Origin: Bacteroidales bacterium
Lineage (GTDB): Bacteria > Bacteroidota > Bacteroidia > Bacteroidales > P3
DNA length: 64,000 nt
NCBI GenBank assembly: GCA_017479705.1
Contig: JAFVCA010000031.1
Coordinates: forward strand, 21,963 to 85,962
Direction: 5' to 3'
Position 1 is the first letter of the stretch. Each line of letters starts with the position of its first letter. The notes below the pieces were generated by a model. That model had not been told where the DNA came from. It was given only the letters and a program-made list of their open reading frames with translations, and ran no database searches. The translations under genes and the position numbers were made by a program. Below are positions 1 to 8,555 of the stretch, in pieces.

Positions 1-267
1 TCCCTGAAACTGTGCCACATGGGCCTCCCATTCGGCCTGTCGAGGCAGTGTGGATAGCCGTGCCATATCGCGTTCCCAATCAAATTCATCCACCGTGTCG
101 CAAATCATAAATACCTTATTCCCGTGACGATATATTTGCATGTCTAAGATACCCACCTCATGCTGTCCCTGCATCACTTCGGGCCACACATGTGCATGGG
201 CTTCTACGTACTTTTCAATCATCTCCTTGTCGTTGACAAGTTCCAGCATCTGGCAATAGCGTTTCAT
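1..267 (-). CDS. L-rhamnose/L-fucose mutarotase family protein (DUF718), partial
   Basis: The 89 visible residues read MKRYCQMLEL, then a His-Val-Trp-Pro-Glu-Val segment, then an MQIYRHGNKVFM strand, and near the cut end an AEWEAHV stretch. This is the compact ferredoxin-like fold of RhaM/DUF718 sugar mutarotases, which interconvert alpha and beta anomers of 6-deoxy-sugars in the cytoplasm. Family members are about 105-115 residues, so only a short C-terminal part lies beyond the window edge. The ATG overlaps the fucP stop as ATGA, so the two are translationally coupled. The neighbouring FucP makes L-fucose the likely substrate; that choice is inferred from context. Confidence 0.85.
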   Translation of the reverse strand, partial: MKRYCQMLELVNDKEMIEKYVEAHAHVWPEVMQGQHEVGILDMQIYRHGNKVFMICDTVDEFDWERDMARLSTLPRQAEWEAHVAQFQG

Positions 268-1490
268 TGTCTTTCTTTTTTCTGTGATTTATTGATGAAT
301 ATTGCGTAGCCGAGTACCACGGCAAAGCAAACCAGCGGGACGGAGTAAGAGATGTAAATGGAGAAGTTGTCGCTTAATAGTCCTTGCAGCGGAGTCAGCA
401 ATGCACCGCCCAGAATGGCCATTATCAGGCCGGATGCTCCAATCTTGGAATCGCCTGGTTGTCCCCCAAGGTCGGTGCGCTCCACATCCTCTAAGGCTAA
501 GCCGTATATAGTGGGAAACATCAGGCTCATGAACACGCTGATGGCTACCAGGAAACACACAAGCACCCATCCGCTTCCGGCCAATCCCACCACTGCGGCG
601 GTGCTAATCAATGCCATTGTTGCGCCAAATATCAGTAGATTCTGGGGGGCGAAGAACTTCATCAGCCATGTGTAGAAAAACCGCGAGAGGCAGAACCCAA
701 TGATGGAGATAAGGTACACTGTCGATGCCGACGCCTCGGTCACCCCAAGCTCCTGCATCACGATGCGGATGGTGAAACTCCAAACTCCAATCTGCGCTCC
801 CACGTAGAAAAACTGTGCCACCACACCTCCGCGGTATCTCTTGTTGGCCCACAGCCTTCGGACAACGGCTTTCAGCTCCGTGACGGGTTCATCATCTTGT
901 TTGCCCGTGGGCATCTTCACCACCAGCATCACAACCAAAATCCCAATCAGCACTAACCCCAAAGTCATATAGGTTCCCGAAATGGAGTAAAGCGAGATGT
1001 CGCTGAGGATAAAGTATTTACTCAGCAATATGCCCATGATGGACCCTATCGGGTTAAAAGCCTGTGCTATGTTCAGCCGCCGAGTCGCTGTCTCTGGCGA
1101 CCCCATCGAAAGGATATAGGGATTTGCCGTGGTTTCCAACACCGAGCATCCTCCCGCCATGATATAGATGGCAATCAGGTAAAACCCATAGCTGGCGGCC
1201 TTTGCGGCGGGCATAAACAGGATGGCCCCCAAGGCATAGAGGCTCAGTCCCAGCACCACTCCACTCTTATAGCTGTGTTTGCGGATAAACAGAGCTGCGG
1301 GCAGGGCCAGGCAGAAGTATGCCCCATAGAAGGCAAACTGAATGAGCGACGTCTGGGTGTCGCTCATCGACATAATCTTCTTGAAGGCCGACAGCAATGT
1401 GTCGGTCATATTGTTGGCCAATCCCCACAGCAGGAACAGTGTGGTGACCAGCACAAACGACTTGATATAAGGCTTTTCAATGGTCTTCAT
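264..1490 (-). CDS. fucP: L-fucose:H+ symporter FucP (MFS)
   Basis: A 408-residue major facilitator protein with about 12 hydrophobic helices. Asp30 and Glu119 (in GGCSVLETTANPY) have the same 89-residue spacing as the two proton/sugar-coupling acids of E. coli FucP, Asp46 and Glu135. It should bring L-fucose, or a related sugar, across the inner membrane with protons. I chose ATG at 1490; a TTG at 1505 would add five residues and overlap the upstream stop, but no fold reason supports it. It lies 11 bp after the cytidylyltransferase-GHMP gene and overlaps the mutarotase gene, so the three look like one operon. An alpha-L-fucosidase at 33.5 kb could supply the sugar. Confidence 0.9.
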   Translation of the reverse strand: MKTIEKPYIKSFVLVTTLFLLWGLANNMTDTLLSAFKKIMSMSDTQTSLIQFAFYGAYFCLALPAALFIRKHSYKSGVVLGLSLYALGAILFMPAAKAASYGFYLIAIYIMAGGCSVLETTANPYILSMGSPETATRRLNIAQAFNPIGSIMGILLSKYFILSDISLYSISGTYMTLGLVLIGILVVMLVVKMPTGKQDDEPVTELKAVVRRLWANKRYRGGVVAQFFYVGAQIGVWSFTIRIVMQELGVTEASASTVYLISIIGFCLSRFFYTWLMKFFAPQNLLIFGATMALISTAAVVGLAGSGWVLVCFLVAISVFMSLMFPTIYGLALEDVERTDLGGQPGDSKIGASGLIMAILGGALLTPLQGLLSDNFSIYISYSVPLVCFAVVLGYAIFINKSQKKERQ

Positions 1491-1501
1491 GGCCTTTGTG
1501 T

Positions 1502-2692
1502 TCAATTGCGTCTGATATGAATTTCGATGGCTTCCCCGTGCTCTTGGCAGAACACCGGAGTGTCATCCACCACCAAGGCCAGGTACCCGCCGCCGCCGGC
1601 ACCCGGCATCTTCCATGCCCGGACACCCAGCAGTTGTGAATACTTGTCTATAAATGCTTGCACACAGCCCTGTATCATGGCGGGGAAGAGACTCGTCTGT
1701 GCCTCAAACGAGGCTCTGTAGGTCCTCGCAAAGCCCTCCAAGTCCATGGACAATATGGCTGTCCAGCACTCGTCCGCAGCCTGTGCCAACCGTTGCACTT
1801 TCTCCTTCGTGATGTCCATCCCCGTGGTCACATTGCAGCTCGGTTTGCGCGGCTCCATCGGAATTAGGCACAGGTGGCTCTCCAACCAAGCCAGTACCTT
1901 TTCGTCGCTGCAACGTTCAAAACGCTCCGGCCAGAAGTGGTTGTCGTAGTAGTGGCGGCACAATCCGGGTATGCAAATACCTATGGCATCCTGTGCCCCG
2001 CTGATGATGCCGTCCTCGCGCTCCGGGCTGTTCTCAAAGCAAAATACCAGTCGGGCCAGCATTTCGGGGTCCATCTTGGGCAGCTGGTACGGCCAGATGC
2101 GTTTAATTTGGTTCCGTGTCGAAGTCGACAGGCCGCACCGCTCTCTGATTTCAAACGTGGGCAACAGGGATATGGTGATGGCCCATCCCGGAGCGTGACA
2201 GCTCACGTAGGGCTGGTCAATCCATGTGCCGGCAAGGTCCAGTCGGGTGGGCAGCCCTTCGCTGTCCCCGTTGCTGTGGCCGAGGGTGGCTTTTAGGCTG
2301 GTCGAGCTGCGGGCCTCCATCCCCTCGTGCGGGGTGCGCTCCAGCACCACATACTCCATTCCGCGCTCCTCGCACAGCTTCCGTTTCTCCTCCGAGGCAC
2401 CGTCCGAATTCACCACAAGCATATCAGGCTTTACGATGTCAAGTGTTGGAACAAAGTCCAGTATTCCGCTGCCTTGATTGATAAATGCCTCTTTCACGTA
2501 GCGGATGGCCTTGACCATAAAAAGACGCTCGTTCTCGGGATACAGCGTCTTGTGGCCCTTGTAGTGCAGGATGGTCTCGTCCGAGCCTATGCCCACATAC
2601 AAGTCGCCATATTCAGCCGCTTGGCGGAAAAACTCCACATGCCCGCTGTGCAGCAGATCGTAGCAGCCACTTACAAATACCTTTTTGCTCAT
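1502..2692 (-). CDS. cytidylyltransferase-like / GHMP kinase-like fusion protein
   Basis: This 396-residue protein joins two enzyme folds. Residues 1-135 carry the nucleotidyltransferase signature GCYDLLHSGH (HxGH at 15-18) of glycerol-3-phosphate and heptose-phosphate cytidylyl/adenylyltransferases. Residues from about 150 resemble GHMP sugar kinases: LPTRLDLAGTWIDQP near the start and the C-terminal PGAGGGGYLALV glycine motif. The usual central ATP loop (PxxxGLxSS) is not seen; its place holds ISGAQDAIGICIPGL, so kinase activity is uncertain. As first gene of the fucose operon it may phosphorylate or activate fucose, but no reaction can be assigned from sequence. The start MSKKVFVSG was chosen because it puts the Rossmann strand at the N terminus; an upstream ATG at 2713 adds seven residues. 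Confidence 0.75.
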   Translation of the reverse strand: MSKKVFVSGCYDLLHSGHVEFFRQAAEYGDLYVGIGSDETILHYKGHKTLYPENERLFMVKAIRYVKEAFINQGSGILDFVPTLDIVKPDMLVVNSDGASEEKRKLCEERGMEYVVLERTPHEGMEARSSTSLKATLGHSNGDSEGLPTRLDLAGTWIDQPYVSCHAPGWAITISLLPTFEIRERCGLSTSTRNQIKRIWPYQLPKMDPEMLARLVFCFENSPEREDGIISGAQDAIGICIPGLCRHYYDNHFWPERFERCSDEKVLAWLESHLCLIPMEPRKPSCNVTTGMDITKEKVQRLAQAADECWTAILSMDLEGFARTYRASFEAQTSLFPAMIQGCVQAFIDKYSQLLGVRAWKMPGAGGGGYLALVVDDTPVFCQEHGEAIEIHIRRN

Positions 2693-2879
2693 GTCCCAAT
2701 AACGCCAAGCCATTCCTTTTATTGTGCATCATTCTGTTTTGTGATGCGACCGCACCGAGAGGGGCAAAAACGTGTTTTCGGAGTGTCAAAAATCCCGTTT
2801 TGCAAAGAGTAATCGAGAAGAATTGCAAAAATTATTTACCTGAAATACAATGAATAATAATCTTTTTTGAAAATAATTC

Positions 2880-2910
2880 TTTGCTAATTGAAAAAAAAGT
2901 AGTACTTTTG
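2880..2910 (+). promoter_or_regulatory. Bacteroidetes-type promoter of tRNA-Gln
   Basis: TTTG (2880-2883) and TACTTTTG (2903-2910) are separated by 19 bp, matching the Bacteroidetes -33/-7 consensus. Transcription would start about 45 bp before the mature tRNA. Confidence 0.75.
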
Positions 2911-2960
2911 CACCCGCTTTTGAGAGGAAAGACACTCTCTCAAATCTGTAGAAAACAGAT

Positions 2961-3031
2961 TGTCCATTGGTGTAATGGTAGCACATCTGACTCTGGATCA
3001 GCCAGTCTAGGTTCGAGTCCTGGATGGACAA
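2961..3031 (+). tRNA. tRNA-Gln (CTG)
   Basis: A full cloverleaf can be drawn: acceptor TGTCCAT/ATGGACA, three-pair D stem GTG/CAC, anticodon loop CTCTGGA giving anticodon CTG, T stem CTAGG/CCTGG around loop TTCGAGT, and discriminator A at 3031. CCA is not encoded. The anticodon reads CAG codons. Confidence 0.93.
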
Positions 3032-3039
3032 CAGTAAAG

Positions 3040-3073
3040 GCCGAAATCGTGTGATTCCGGCTTTTCTTTTTTT
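3040..3073 (+). terminator. terminator after tRNA-Gln
   Basis: GCCGAAATC (3040-3048) and GATTCCGGC (3053-3061) form a nine-pair stem with one mismatch and a GTGT loop, followed by a T-rich tail. Confidence 0.8.
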
Positions 3074-3130
3074 GTCTTACCCCTATGCAGTCCCGACTGT
3101 CCCTATGCCGGTATCAGGTCCCATAGAGCA

Positions 3131-3179
3131 AAAAGTGAGGGGGCTGAGTCCCAGACTGCGAGTCTGTCTCAAGCCCCCT
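3131..3179 (-). terminator. probable terminator of the beta-barrel gene
   Basis: AGGGGGCT (3138-3145) pairs with AGCCCCCT (3172-3179), with further pairing inside. On the minus strand the hairpin is followed by CACTTTTTGC. It lies 32 bp beyond the stop of the barrel gene. Confidence 0.6.
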
Positions 3180-3210
3180 GCTGATTGAAATGATGTGGGT
3201 AATGGGCGGA

Positions 3211-5874
3211 TTATTCTGTCGTTGTGGTGCTGGTGTCGTCGGCGCCCACTTTCGAGCGGTTCTCCAGTTCCATCTTACCGAAACGGAGCGTGATGCCGGC
3301 GGAGATGTAGCGGCTGTTGAGCGTGTAGCTGTTGCTCTCGTTCAGCAGGTAGGGGTTGGTGTTGTATGAGCCGGAACCGATTGTCTTCCCCCAGTTGAAG
3401 ATGTCTTGCACATTGATGTAGGCGGAGAGTTTGCGCTTAAAGAAGTCTGCACGCACACCGCAGTTCAGGAAGTAGCGTGCCTTGCGTTCTGCGGCCAGGC
3501 TGATGGTGGGCGATGAGTAGTTGGCCGAGGCAAAGATCTGGTACTTGTCAAACACTTTCACCCATGTGTTCAGGCGCACGCTCCACGACACTTTGTGGTT
3601 CTCCAGCACCCCTTTAGCCCCTTGGTCAAAGTGGTAGCCATAGTCATAGACATTGGTATAAAGTCTCACATTGACAAATCCCGACGGGCGGAAGGTGACG
3701 AAAGCTGTTCCTCCCACGCGGTAGGATGAGCCCATGTTGTACGGCACAGTAAACTGAACAATGCGGTCCAGTATCGGGTCAATCTCGTCCGTCGAGGTGG
3801 TCAGACTGCTTATCTCGTTGGTGCTGAACCGGGCGTATCCCTCCAATCCCACGCTGCCAAAGGTCATGAAATATTTGTTCCAACCTATCTCGGCGTTGTG
3901 CGTGTAGGAATAGGTGATGTTGCGGTTGCCGGTCGAATAGCTGTCCACCGAATAGCGTTTGTAGGTGGTGATGTTCTCCTCGCTGGGTCGGCGCATGCGC
4001 ATGGAGTAGTTGAGCTTGAAGTTGTGCATGTCCTCTGTGCGGTAGGACAGATGGATGGAGGGGTTGTAGGTAAGGAATCCCCGTGCCAGGCTGTCGATGG
4101 TGAAGGGGAAGGCTTCGCTGCCGTAATAGCTGAAGTCTATATGCTCATACTGTGCTCCGAGGCCCAGCTCCATGGTGAAGTTCCCAAAGCGGCGGGTCCA
4201 TTCCACGTCGCCTTCCACCGAGTGCTCCAAATCGTCGAAGTCATAGCTCCGCAATTCGTCTCTCACTTCGCTCGTGGACGCGCTGTCTACCACATTGTAG
4301 CGGCGTGATATGTTCTTCAGCCCGTATCCTAAACCGAACGACAGCTCTCCGTCCTGGCTGTAGGGGCGGTTGTAGCGCACGTTGGCGTCGAGGTTATTGT
4401 TGTGGTAGTTGTCTAAATAACATTTGTCGTAGTTGAAGAGCGACACCGTTGTGTATTGGCGGATAAAGTCATTCTGGCTGTTTCCGTTGCTGAAGTTGGT
4501 GTGCAGACTGGCCCGGATGTTGTGGCCGTTTTTGTCAAACTTGTGCGTATAGTCCAGTCCGGCCATGCCGAAACCGTTCGTCGCCTTCGTGTTGTTGGTG
4601 TCGAAATAGTGGAAGAAGTCGTAGGGGTCCAAGTTCTCGCGCTGTCTGTCGTACAGGCTCGTGCTCTTGTTGCCGCTCAGGTTGTAGCTCCCCATAAACT
4701 CGATGTTCGTCATCGTGTCTATCTCGTAGCTGATGTGGGCAAACACATTCCCGCTCAGTCTGCGGCTGTTGCTCTCGCTGTTGTAGCTCTCCGTGGCCAC
4801 GGTGTCGTAGGTGCTGTCGGGCAGGGCGTTGTGGTCCTTGCGGTAGGTGGTTTTGCTCCATCCCTCGTTGCTGTTATAATTGTAGCGGCCGCTGGCATAC
4901 AGGTTCACGGACAGTCTCTCGTTGGCCCAGGTGTACGACAGCCAGGGCGATACAAACGGCTGCGTCGCCCCGTTCACACCAAAGCTGATGAAATGGTTGC
5001 TCTTGATGTAGGCCGAGGTGATGATGTTGATGACGGCCTCTGCACTGGTGGCGTACTTGGCCGACGGGTTCGTGATGGTCTCGATGCGGTCCAGGGCGTT
5101 GGCCGGCAGGGTTTCGAGGTAGGTCTTCAGGTTCTCCTCCGTCAGGCGGGAGGGCTTGTCGTTCACCCAAATCTCAACGCTCGACACGCCGCGCAGCGTG
5201 ATGTTCCCTTCAATGTCCACCTCCACGCCCGGGGCGTTTTGCAGGGCGTCGCTCGTGGTGCCGGTCTGTATGGTCGGGTCGTCGGCCACGTTGTATATCA
5301 GCTTCTCACCGTCCATGGCATACAGGGGTCGTGCCGCCGTCACCTTCACCTCCGTCAGGGTTGTGGCTCCGGGTGCCAGTTTCAGGGTGCCCAATGCCGT
5401 GTTGTTGGTGACGGTGAAGGGTATCAGCACATTCTTATATCCTATGGCCGACACGCGCAGCAGCATATTGCCCTGCGGTATGTTGGTCAGCTCAAAGTAG
5501 CCGTTCAGGTCCGTGATGCCACCTTTCACCAAGGTGGTGTCCTCGGCGCTGAGCACTGCCAGGTTGACATAAGGGATGGCCTCGCCGCTGACGCTGTCCT
5601 GCAGTGTGCCGATGACCTTGAACACATCGCCCTCGCGCACAGTCTTCTTCTGGCGCACTTGCTGCGCCTTCTCTGCGGCCTCCTGCTGTTGCCGCTGCCG
5701 TCTGAAGCGTTCGCGCTCGCTCATTGTGGGTCTGTTTCCGCCGCCGCCCGGAGGGGGTCCCATGGGGCGTCCGCTGCCGGGGTTGCCTCCCGGCTGGGCC
5801 AGAACGGTGGGGGTGAGTGTCAGGAAAAACAGCAATGCTGCTGTCGAAAAGAATGCTCTGTGTGTGGCTTTCAT
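3211..5874 (-). CDS. TonB-receptor-like outer membrane beta-barrel protein with carboxypeptidase-regulatory domain
   Basis: An 887-residue outer membrane protein. Residues 1-27 are a signal peptide ending LAQ. A Gly/Pro-rich then Gln/Arg-rich linker follows to about 80. A carboxypeptidase-regulatory-like beta-sandwich covers about 83-165 (GTLQDSVSGEAIPYVNL, GITDLNGYFELTNIP). A plug-like domain comes next, including VEIWVNDKPSRL and a TNPSAKY motif, and then a long Tyr/Asn-rich barrel ends at LRFGKMELENRSKVG. This matches the large Bacteroidetes barrel family (PF14905) related to TonB receptors, often involved in uptake or envelope functions of unknown ligand. The linker's high Gly/Pro content is unusual. 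Start ATG at 5874 was chosen for the signal peptide. No SusD partner is adjacent, so polysaccharide uptake is not implied. Confidence 0.85.
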   Translation of the reverse strand: MKATHRAFFSTAALLFFLTLTPTVLAQPGGNPGSGRPMGPPPGGGGNRPTMSERERFRRQRQQQEAAEKAQQVRQKKTVREGDVFKVIGTLQDSVSGEAIPYVNLAVLSAEDTTLVKGGITDLNGYFELTNIPQGNMLLRVSAIGYKNVLIPFTVTNNTALGTLKLAPGATTLTEVKVTAARPLYAMDGEKLIYNVADDPTIQTGTTSDALQNAPGVEVDIEGNITLRGVSSVEIWVNDKPSRLTEENLKTYLETLPANALDRIETITNPSAKYATSAEAVINIITSAYIKSNHFISFGVNGATQPFVSPWLSYTWANERLSVNLYASGRYNYNSNEGWSKTTYRKDHNALPDSTYDTVATESYNSESNSRRLSGNVFAHISYEIDTMTNIEFMGSYNLSGNKSTSLYDRQRENLDPYDFFHYFDTNNTKATNGFGMAGLDYTHKFDKNGHNIRASLHTNFSNGNSQNDFIRQYTTVSLFNYDKCYLDNYHNNNLDANVRYNRPYSQDGELSFGLGYGLKNISRRYNVVDSASTSEVRDELRSYDFDDLEHSVEGDVEWTRRFGNFTMELGLGAQYEHIDFSYYGSEAFPFTIDSLARGFLTYNPSIHLSYRTEDMHNFKLNYSMRMRRPSEENITTYKRYSVDSYSTGNRNITYSYTHNAEIGWNKYFMTFGSVGLEGYARFSTNEISSLTTSTDEIDPILDRIVQFTVPYNMGSSYRVGGTAFVTFRPSGFVNVRLYTNVYDYGYHFDQGAKGVLENHKVSWSVRLNTWVKVFDKYQIFASANYSSPTISLAAERKARYFLNCGVRADFFKRKLSAYINVQDIFNWGKTIGSGSYNTNPYLLNESNSYTLNSRYISAGITLRFGKMELENRSKVGADDTSTTTTE

Positions 5875-5930
5875 ATAATACTGTTTTATTATTTTTTGTC
5901 TAATATCATTTTGTCTCGGTCGGTCTCTTT

Positions 5931-7307
5931 TTATTGCTTCGATGTCGAAATTTTTTTCTGCCGTTGTATCGCCGTGGCGTAGACCATGATAATGAGGGTC
6001 GTCAGCAGTTCGGCGCAGGGGACGGCAAGCCACAGCCCAGGTGTCCCCAGCAGTCCGGGCAGCACTGCAAAGGCCGCCACCAAGAACACGATGCCCCGCA
6101 GGATGGTGAACAGGCTGGCGGCGCCGGACCGCTCAATGCTTTGCATGTAGCCCACAATGCAGATGTTCAAAGCCATAAACAGGAAGCCGGAACCGTAGTA
6201 GGGCAGTCCTGCCGAGGCGATGGCGTAGGTCGGGCTTTCCGGCGTGAGGAAGCAAAGCACCACCGTCGGCGAAAAGAAGAGGAACACAAGGCTCACTACC
6301 ACCCCTATCACCACGGACACCAACAGGCTGAACCGCAGTGTGCCAAAGACCCGGGGCTGCTTTCCCGCCCCGTGGTTGAAGCTGATGATAGGCTGTGCCG
6401 ACTGCGCCACAGCGTTGCAAATCATATACACCAAGGGGAACAGGTAGCACGCAATGCTGTAGGCCGCCACCCCTTCGTCGCCGATGTGGCGCATAAAGGC
6501 CAGATTTCCGCTCAGCATCATTACCGCCACAGCAATCTCGCCCACCAAGCCGGGGAACCCCACGCGAACCATATAGCCCACGTTGCGCAGCGTCAGCCTC
6601 AGGCTGGTACGGGTGGTTTTGAGCCGGTACAGGCGCAATGTGCGGGAGCGGAACAGCATGTAGTACACCACCATCAGGGTGCCCACCAGTCCGCCGATGT
6701 CCGTGGCCAAGGCGGCCCCCATCAGTCCCATCCCGCAGGGGAAGATGAAAACATAGTCCAACACAATGTTCACCACGGCCGGGATGATGTTGGAGAACAT
6801 GGCATAGCGGGGCGACCCGTCCAACCGGATTACAAACAGTCCGAGGGTCTCAATCATCAGCAACAGGCAGGTGGGCAGGAACCATACGTAGTACTCCCGT
6901 GTGGGTTCATACAGCGTCCCCTCCACGCCCAGCAGATGCAGCACCGTGGTGGGGAACAGGTAGCAGAATGTCCCCATCAGCAGTGAGATTGCAATGCCCG
7001 CTCCGAAAGCTTGCGTCACGTTGATGCGCGCCGCCTTGGCGTTCCCCTTCGAGAGGTGGATGGCTGCCACCACGCTGGCGCCCACACCAAGCATCATCCC
7101 CAGCCCGTTGATGAGCATCATGATGGGGGCTATCAAGTTGATGGAGGCCAGCCCGTAGGCTCCAATGCCGTGTCCCACAAAAATGCCGTCCGTCAGCAGA
7201 AAGGCCATGTTGAACAGCATCCCCAGCAGGGTGGGGAAGAAGATGCTGGCAAACAAACGCCCTATGTTGGCGTTGCCGAAATCAATGTTGTCTCTGTTAT
7301 CGTACAT
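5931..7307 (-). CDS. MATE family efflux transporter
   Basis: A 458-residue polytopic protein with the two-fold repeat of MATE exporters: LFNMAFLLTDGIFVGHGIGAYGL in the first half and a matching second half with VAQSAQPIISFNHG. MATE proteins export cationic drugs or metabolites using Na+ or H+. The start MYDNRDNIDFGN was chosen because earlier in-frame residues are low-complexity and unlike the family. It lies 56 bp upstream of the barrel gene on the same strand and may share its transcript. The substrate cannot be told from sequence. Confidence 0.9.
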   Translation of the reverse strand: MYDNRDNIDFGNANIGRLFASIFFPTLLGMLFNMAFLLTDGIFVGHGIGAYGLASINLIAPIMMLINGLGMMLGVGASVVAAIHLSKGNAKAARINVTQAFGAGIAISLLMGTFCYLFPTTVLHLLGVEGTLYEPTREYYVWFLPTCLLLMIETLGLFVIRLDGSPRYAMFSNIIPAVVNIVLDYVFIFPCGMGLMGAALATDIGGLVGTLMVVYYMLFRSRTLRLYRLKTTRTSLRLTLRNVGYMVRVGFPGLVGEIAVAVMMLSGNLAFMRHIGDEGVAAYSIACYLFPLVYMICNAVAQSAQPIISFNHGAGKQPRVFGTLRFSLLVSVVIGVVVSLVFLFFSPTVVLCFLTPESPTYAIASAGLPYYGSGFLFMALNICIVGYMQSIERSGAASLFTILRGIVFLVAAFAVLPGLLGTPGLWLAVPCAELLTTLIIMVYATAIQRQKKISTSKQ

Positions 7308-7489
7308 ATTCAGTCTGTTTTTTCCCGTTCTTTGGGGCAACGAGAAAGGGGGTAGGGGCGGACCTCTGCCGTCTCCTACTCCCTGCTCTGCGGTTTGCCG
7401 CAATGGGTTGTTTCTTAGTCGTTATGCTCTTTGTCGCCTTCGGCCGGGATGCTCCTTTGGGGTAAGGCGGCTCCCGTGCCGGTGAGGCT

Positions 7490-8101
7490 TTAGGCTTGGC
7501 GTGATTTCAGCTCCTCGTAAAACTTGGCGCGGGCCGTAATCATGTAGGGCCGCACCCACAGGAAACCAATCCCGAAGGTGATGATGCCCAGCAATATCCA
7601 GCCAATAAAGCTGAGATCCAACAGGAAGAGCTTGCCCTTGTAGCCCTGCATCATCTGCTGGCTGCACCGCAGACTCTCGGTCACCTTCAGTTCGGGGTTG
7701 TCGTGAAGGATGTAGGGCGTCAGGGCGTAGGAGTAGGATTTCACTATGCCGGGTATGACCAGCAGCAGCGACCACAGGAACACGAAGAGCATCACCAGCA
7801 GCGAGGCTCCCAACCAGCGTCCATAGTGGTTGAACACGGCAAAGGGGCGCGTCACCAGCTCGTCGTCCACGGCTTCGCCGCGCACAAATTGCAGGTAGGC
7901 CGCAGTAAAGCCGAACGCCAAGGGCGCGGACACCAGCAGCCCGCCGAAAGGCACGGAAGCGGCCATGTAGCTCACGGCGATGAAAAGCAGCATGCTCAGC
8001 ACCGGGTAGAGCCACTGCCCCCGCAGGTGCTCCAAGGCTGCGTGGCGCAGCTGGCTGTTGGCGGGCATGGCGGAAGGATTGATTGTGTTTTGTGTATCCA
8101 T
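7490..8101 (-). CDS. DUF975 family integral membrane protein
   Basis: A 203-residue protein with a short polar N terminus, two close hydrophobic helices (YPVLSMLLFIAVSYMAA and FGGLLVSAPLAFGFTAAYL), then LLVMLFVFLWSLLLVIPGIVKSYSYALTPYIL and a C-terminal helix pair ending in WVRPYMITARAKFYEEL. The IPGIVKSYSYALTPYIL segment with a following ESLRCSQQMMQGYKGKLF is the hallmark of DUF975 proteins. Function is unknown. ATG at 8101 is preceded by a good -7 box, so the long N-terminal extension that stays open upstream is not used. Confidence 0.82.
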   Translation of the reverse strand: MDTQNTINPSAMPANSQLRHAALEHLRGQWLYPVLSMLLFIAVSYMAASVPFGGLLVSAPLAFGFTAAYLQFVRGEAVDDELVTRPFAVFNHYGRWLGASLLVMLFVFLWSLLLVIPGIVKSYSYALTPYILHDNPELKVTESLRCSQQMMQGYKGKLFLLDLSFIGWILLGIITFGIGFLWVRPYMITARAKFYEELKSRQA

Positions 8102-8129
8102 AGCAGTCTTGTCTGTTTTATTCAGCGTG

Positions 8130-8137
8130 CAAAGATA
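8130..8137 (-). promoter_or_regulatory. -7 element for the DUF975 gene
   Basis: TATCTTTG on the minus strand, 29 bp before the ATG. No clear TTTG partner is seen 19-21 bp upstream. Confidence 0.55.
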
Positions 8138-8340
8138 CACATTTTTTTTCAATCGGAGGCTTTTTTCTCTCCCGTGGCAGCCGCAATCCTGTGTATATGG
8201 CACTTATATGTATGGAAAACATATCTTTGCGGATGGTTCCCTCCCGTTTTTTTTCTACGCCACATTCCTGCATCGGCACTGAGTCTCCTCGCTGTCCTCA
8301 ACTCCGCTCGCTGCAGGATTCTTTGCCCTTGTCCGCCGTC

Positions 8341-8415
8341 GCATTAGCCCAATGAGATTAGGATAAATGATAGATAAGTATACGGGAAATGAGCGGGACG
8401 GAGCGAAGGAAGGGC
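8341..8415. repeat. dispersed ~70-bp intergenic repeat, copy D (degenerate)
   Basis: Within the 8138-8518 gap. It aligns with copies near 20161, 46627 and 59561: a CCCAAT..GGA-like start, GATAAATGATAGATAAG, GGGAAATGAGCGGGACGGAG and GCGAAGG. This is the most diverged copy. The rest of the gap holds no convincing gene. Confidence 0.5.
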
Positions 8416-8518
8416 GAGGGCGGGATGTCCGGGCATTTGGACTACAGCGGTTTGAGGGTGGGCGGGAGCCGCGGCACAGCCGACGGGGCGCGCGAGGAGG
8501 TGCGTTTTTGCATTGAAA

Positions 8519-8551
8519 CTTGGGCTAATTGAAAAAATAATTGTATCTTTG
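8519..8551 (+). promoter_or_regulatory. promoter of the 8556 gene, apparently leaderless
   Basis: CTTG (8519-8522), 21 bp, then TATCTTTG (8544-8551). The ATG begins five bases after the last G, which is where transcription should start. Confidence 0.7.
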
Positions 8552-8555
8552 CAGC

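Noticed and set aside
1491-1505. TTG as start codon of fucP
   Set aside because: The ATG at 1490 gives the usual N terminus and leaves an 11-bp gap; the TTG extension has no supporting feature, though it cannot be excluded.
1502-2692. HldE-type bifunctional heptose enzyme
   Set aside because: HldE has a ribokinase-like domain first and a nucleotidyltransferase second; here the order is reversed and the kinase-like half is of GHMP type.
4456-5982. 508-residue open frame on the plus strand opposite the barrel gene
   Set aside because: Its protein is Val/Gly/His-rich low complexity with no domain, and the minus-strand frame has a signal peptide, a regulatory domain and a barrel.
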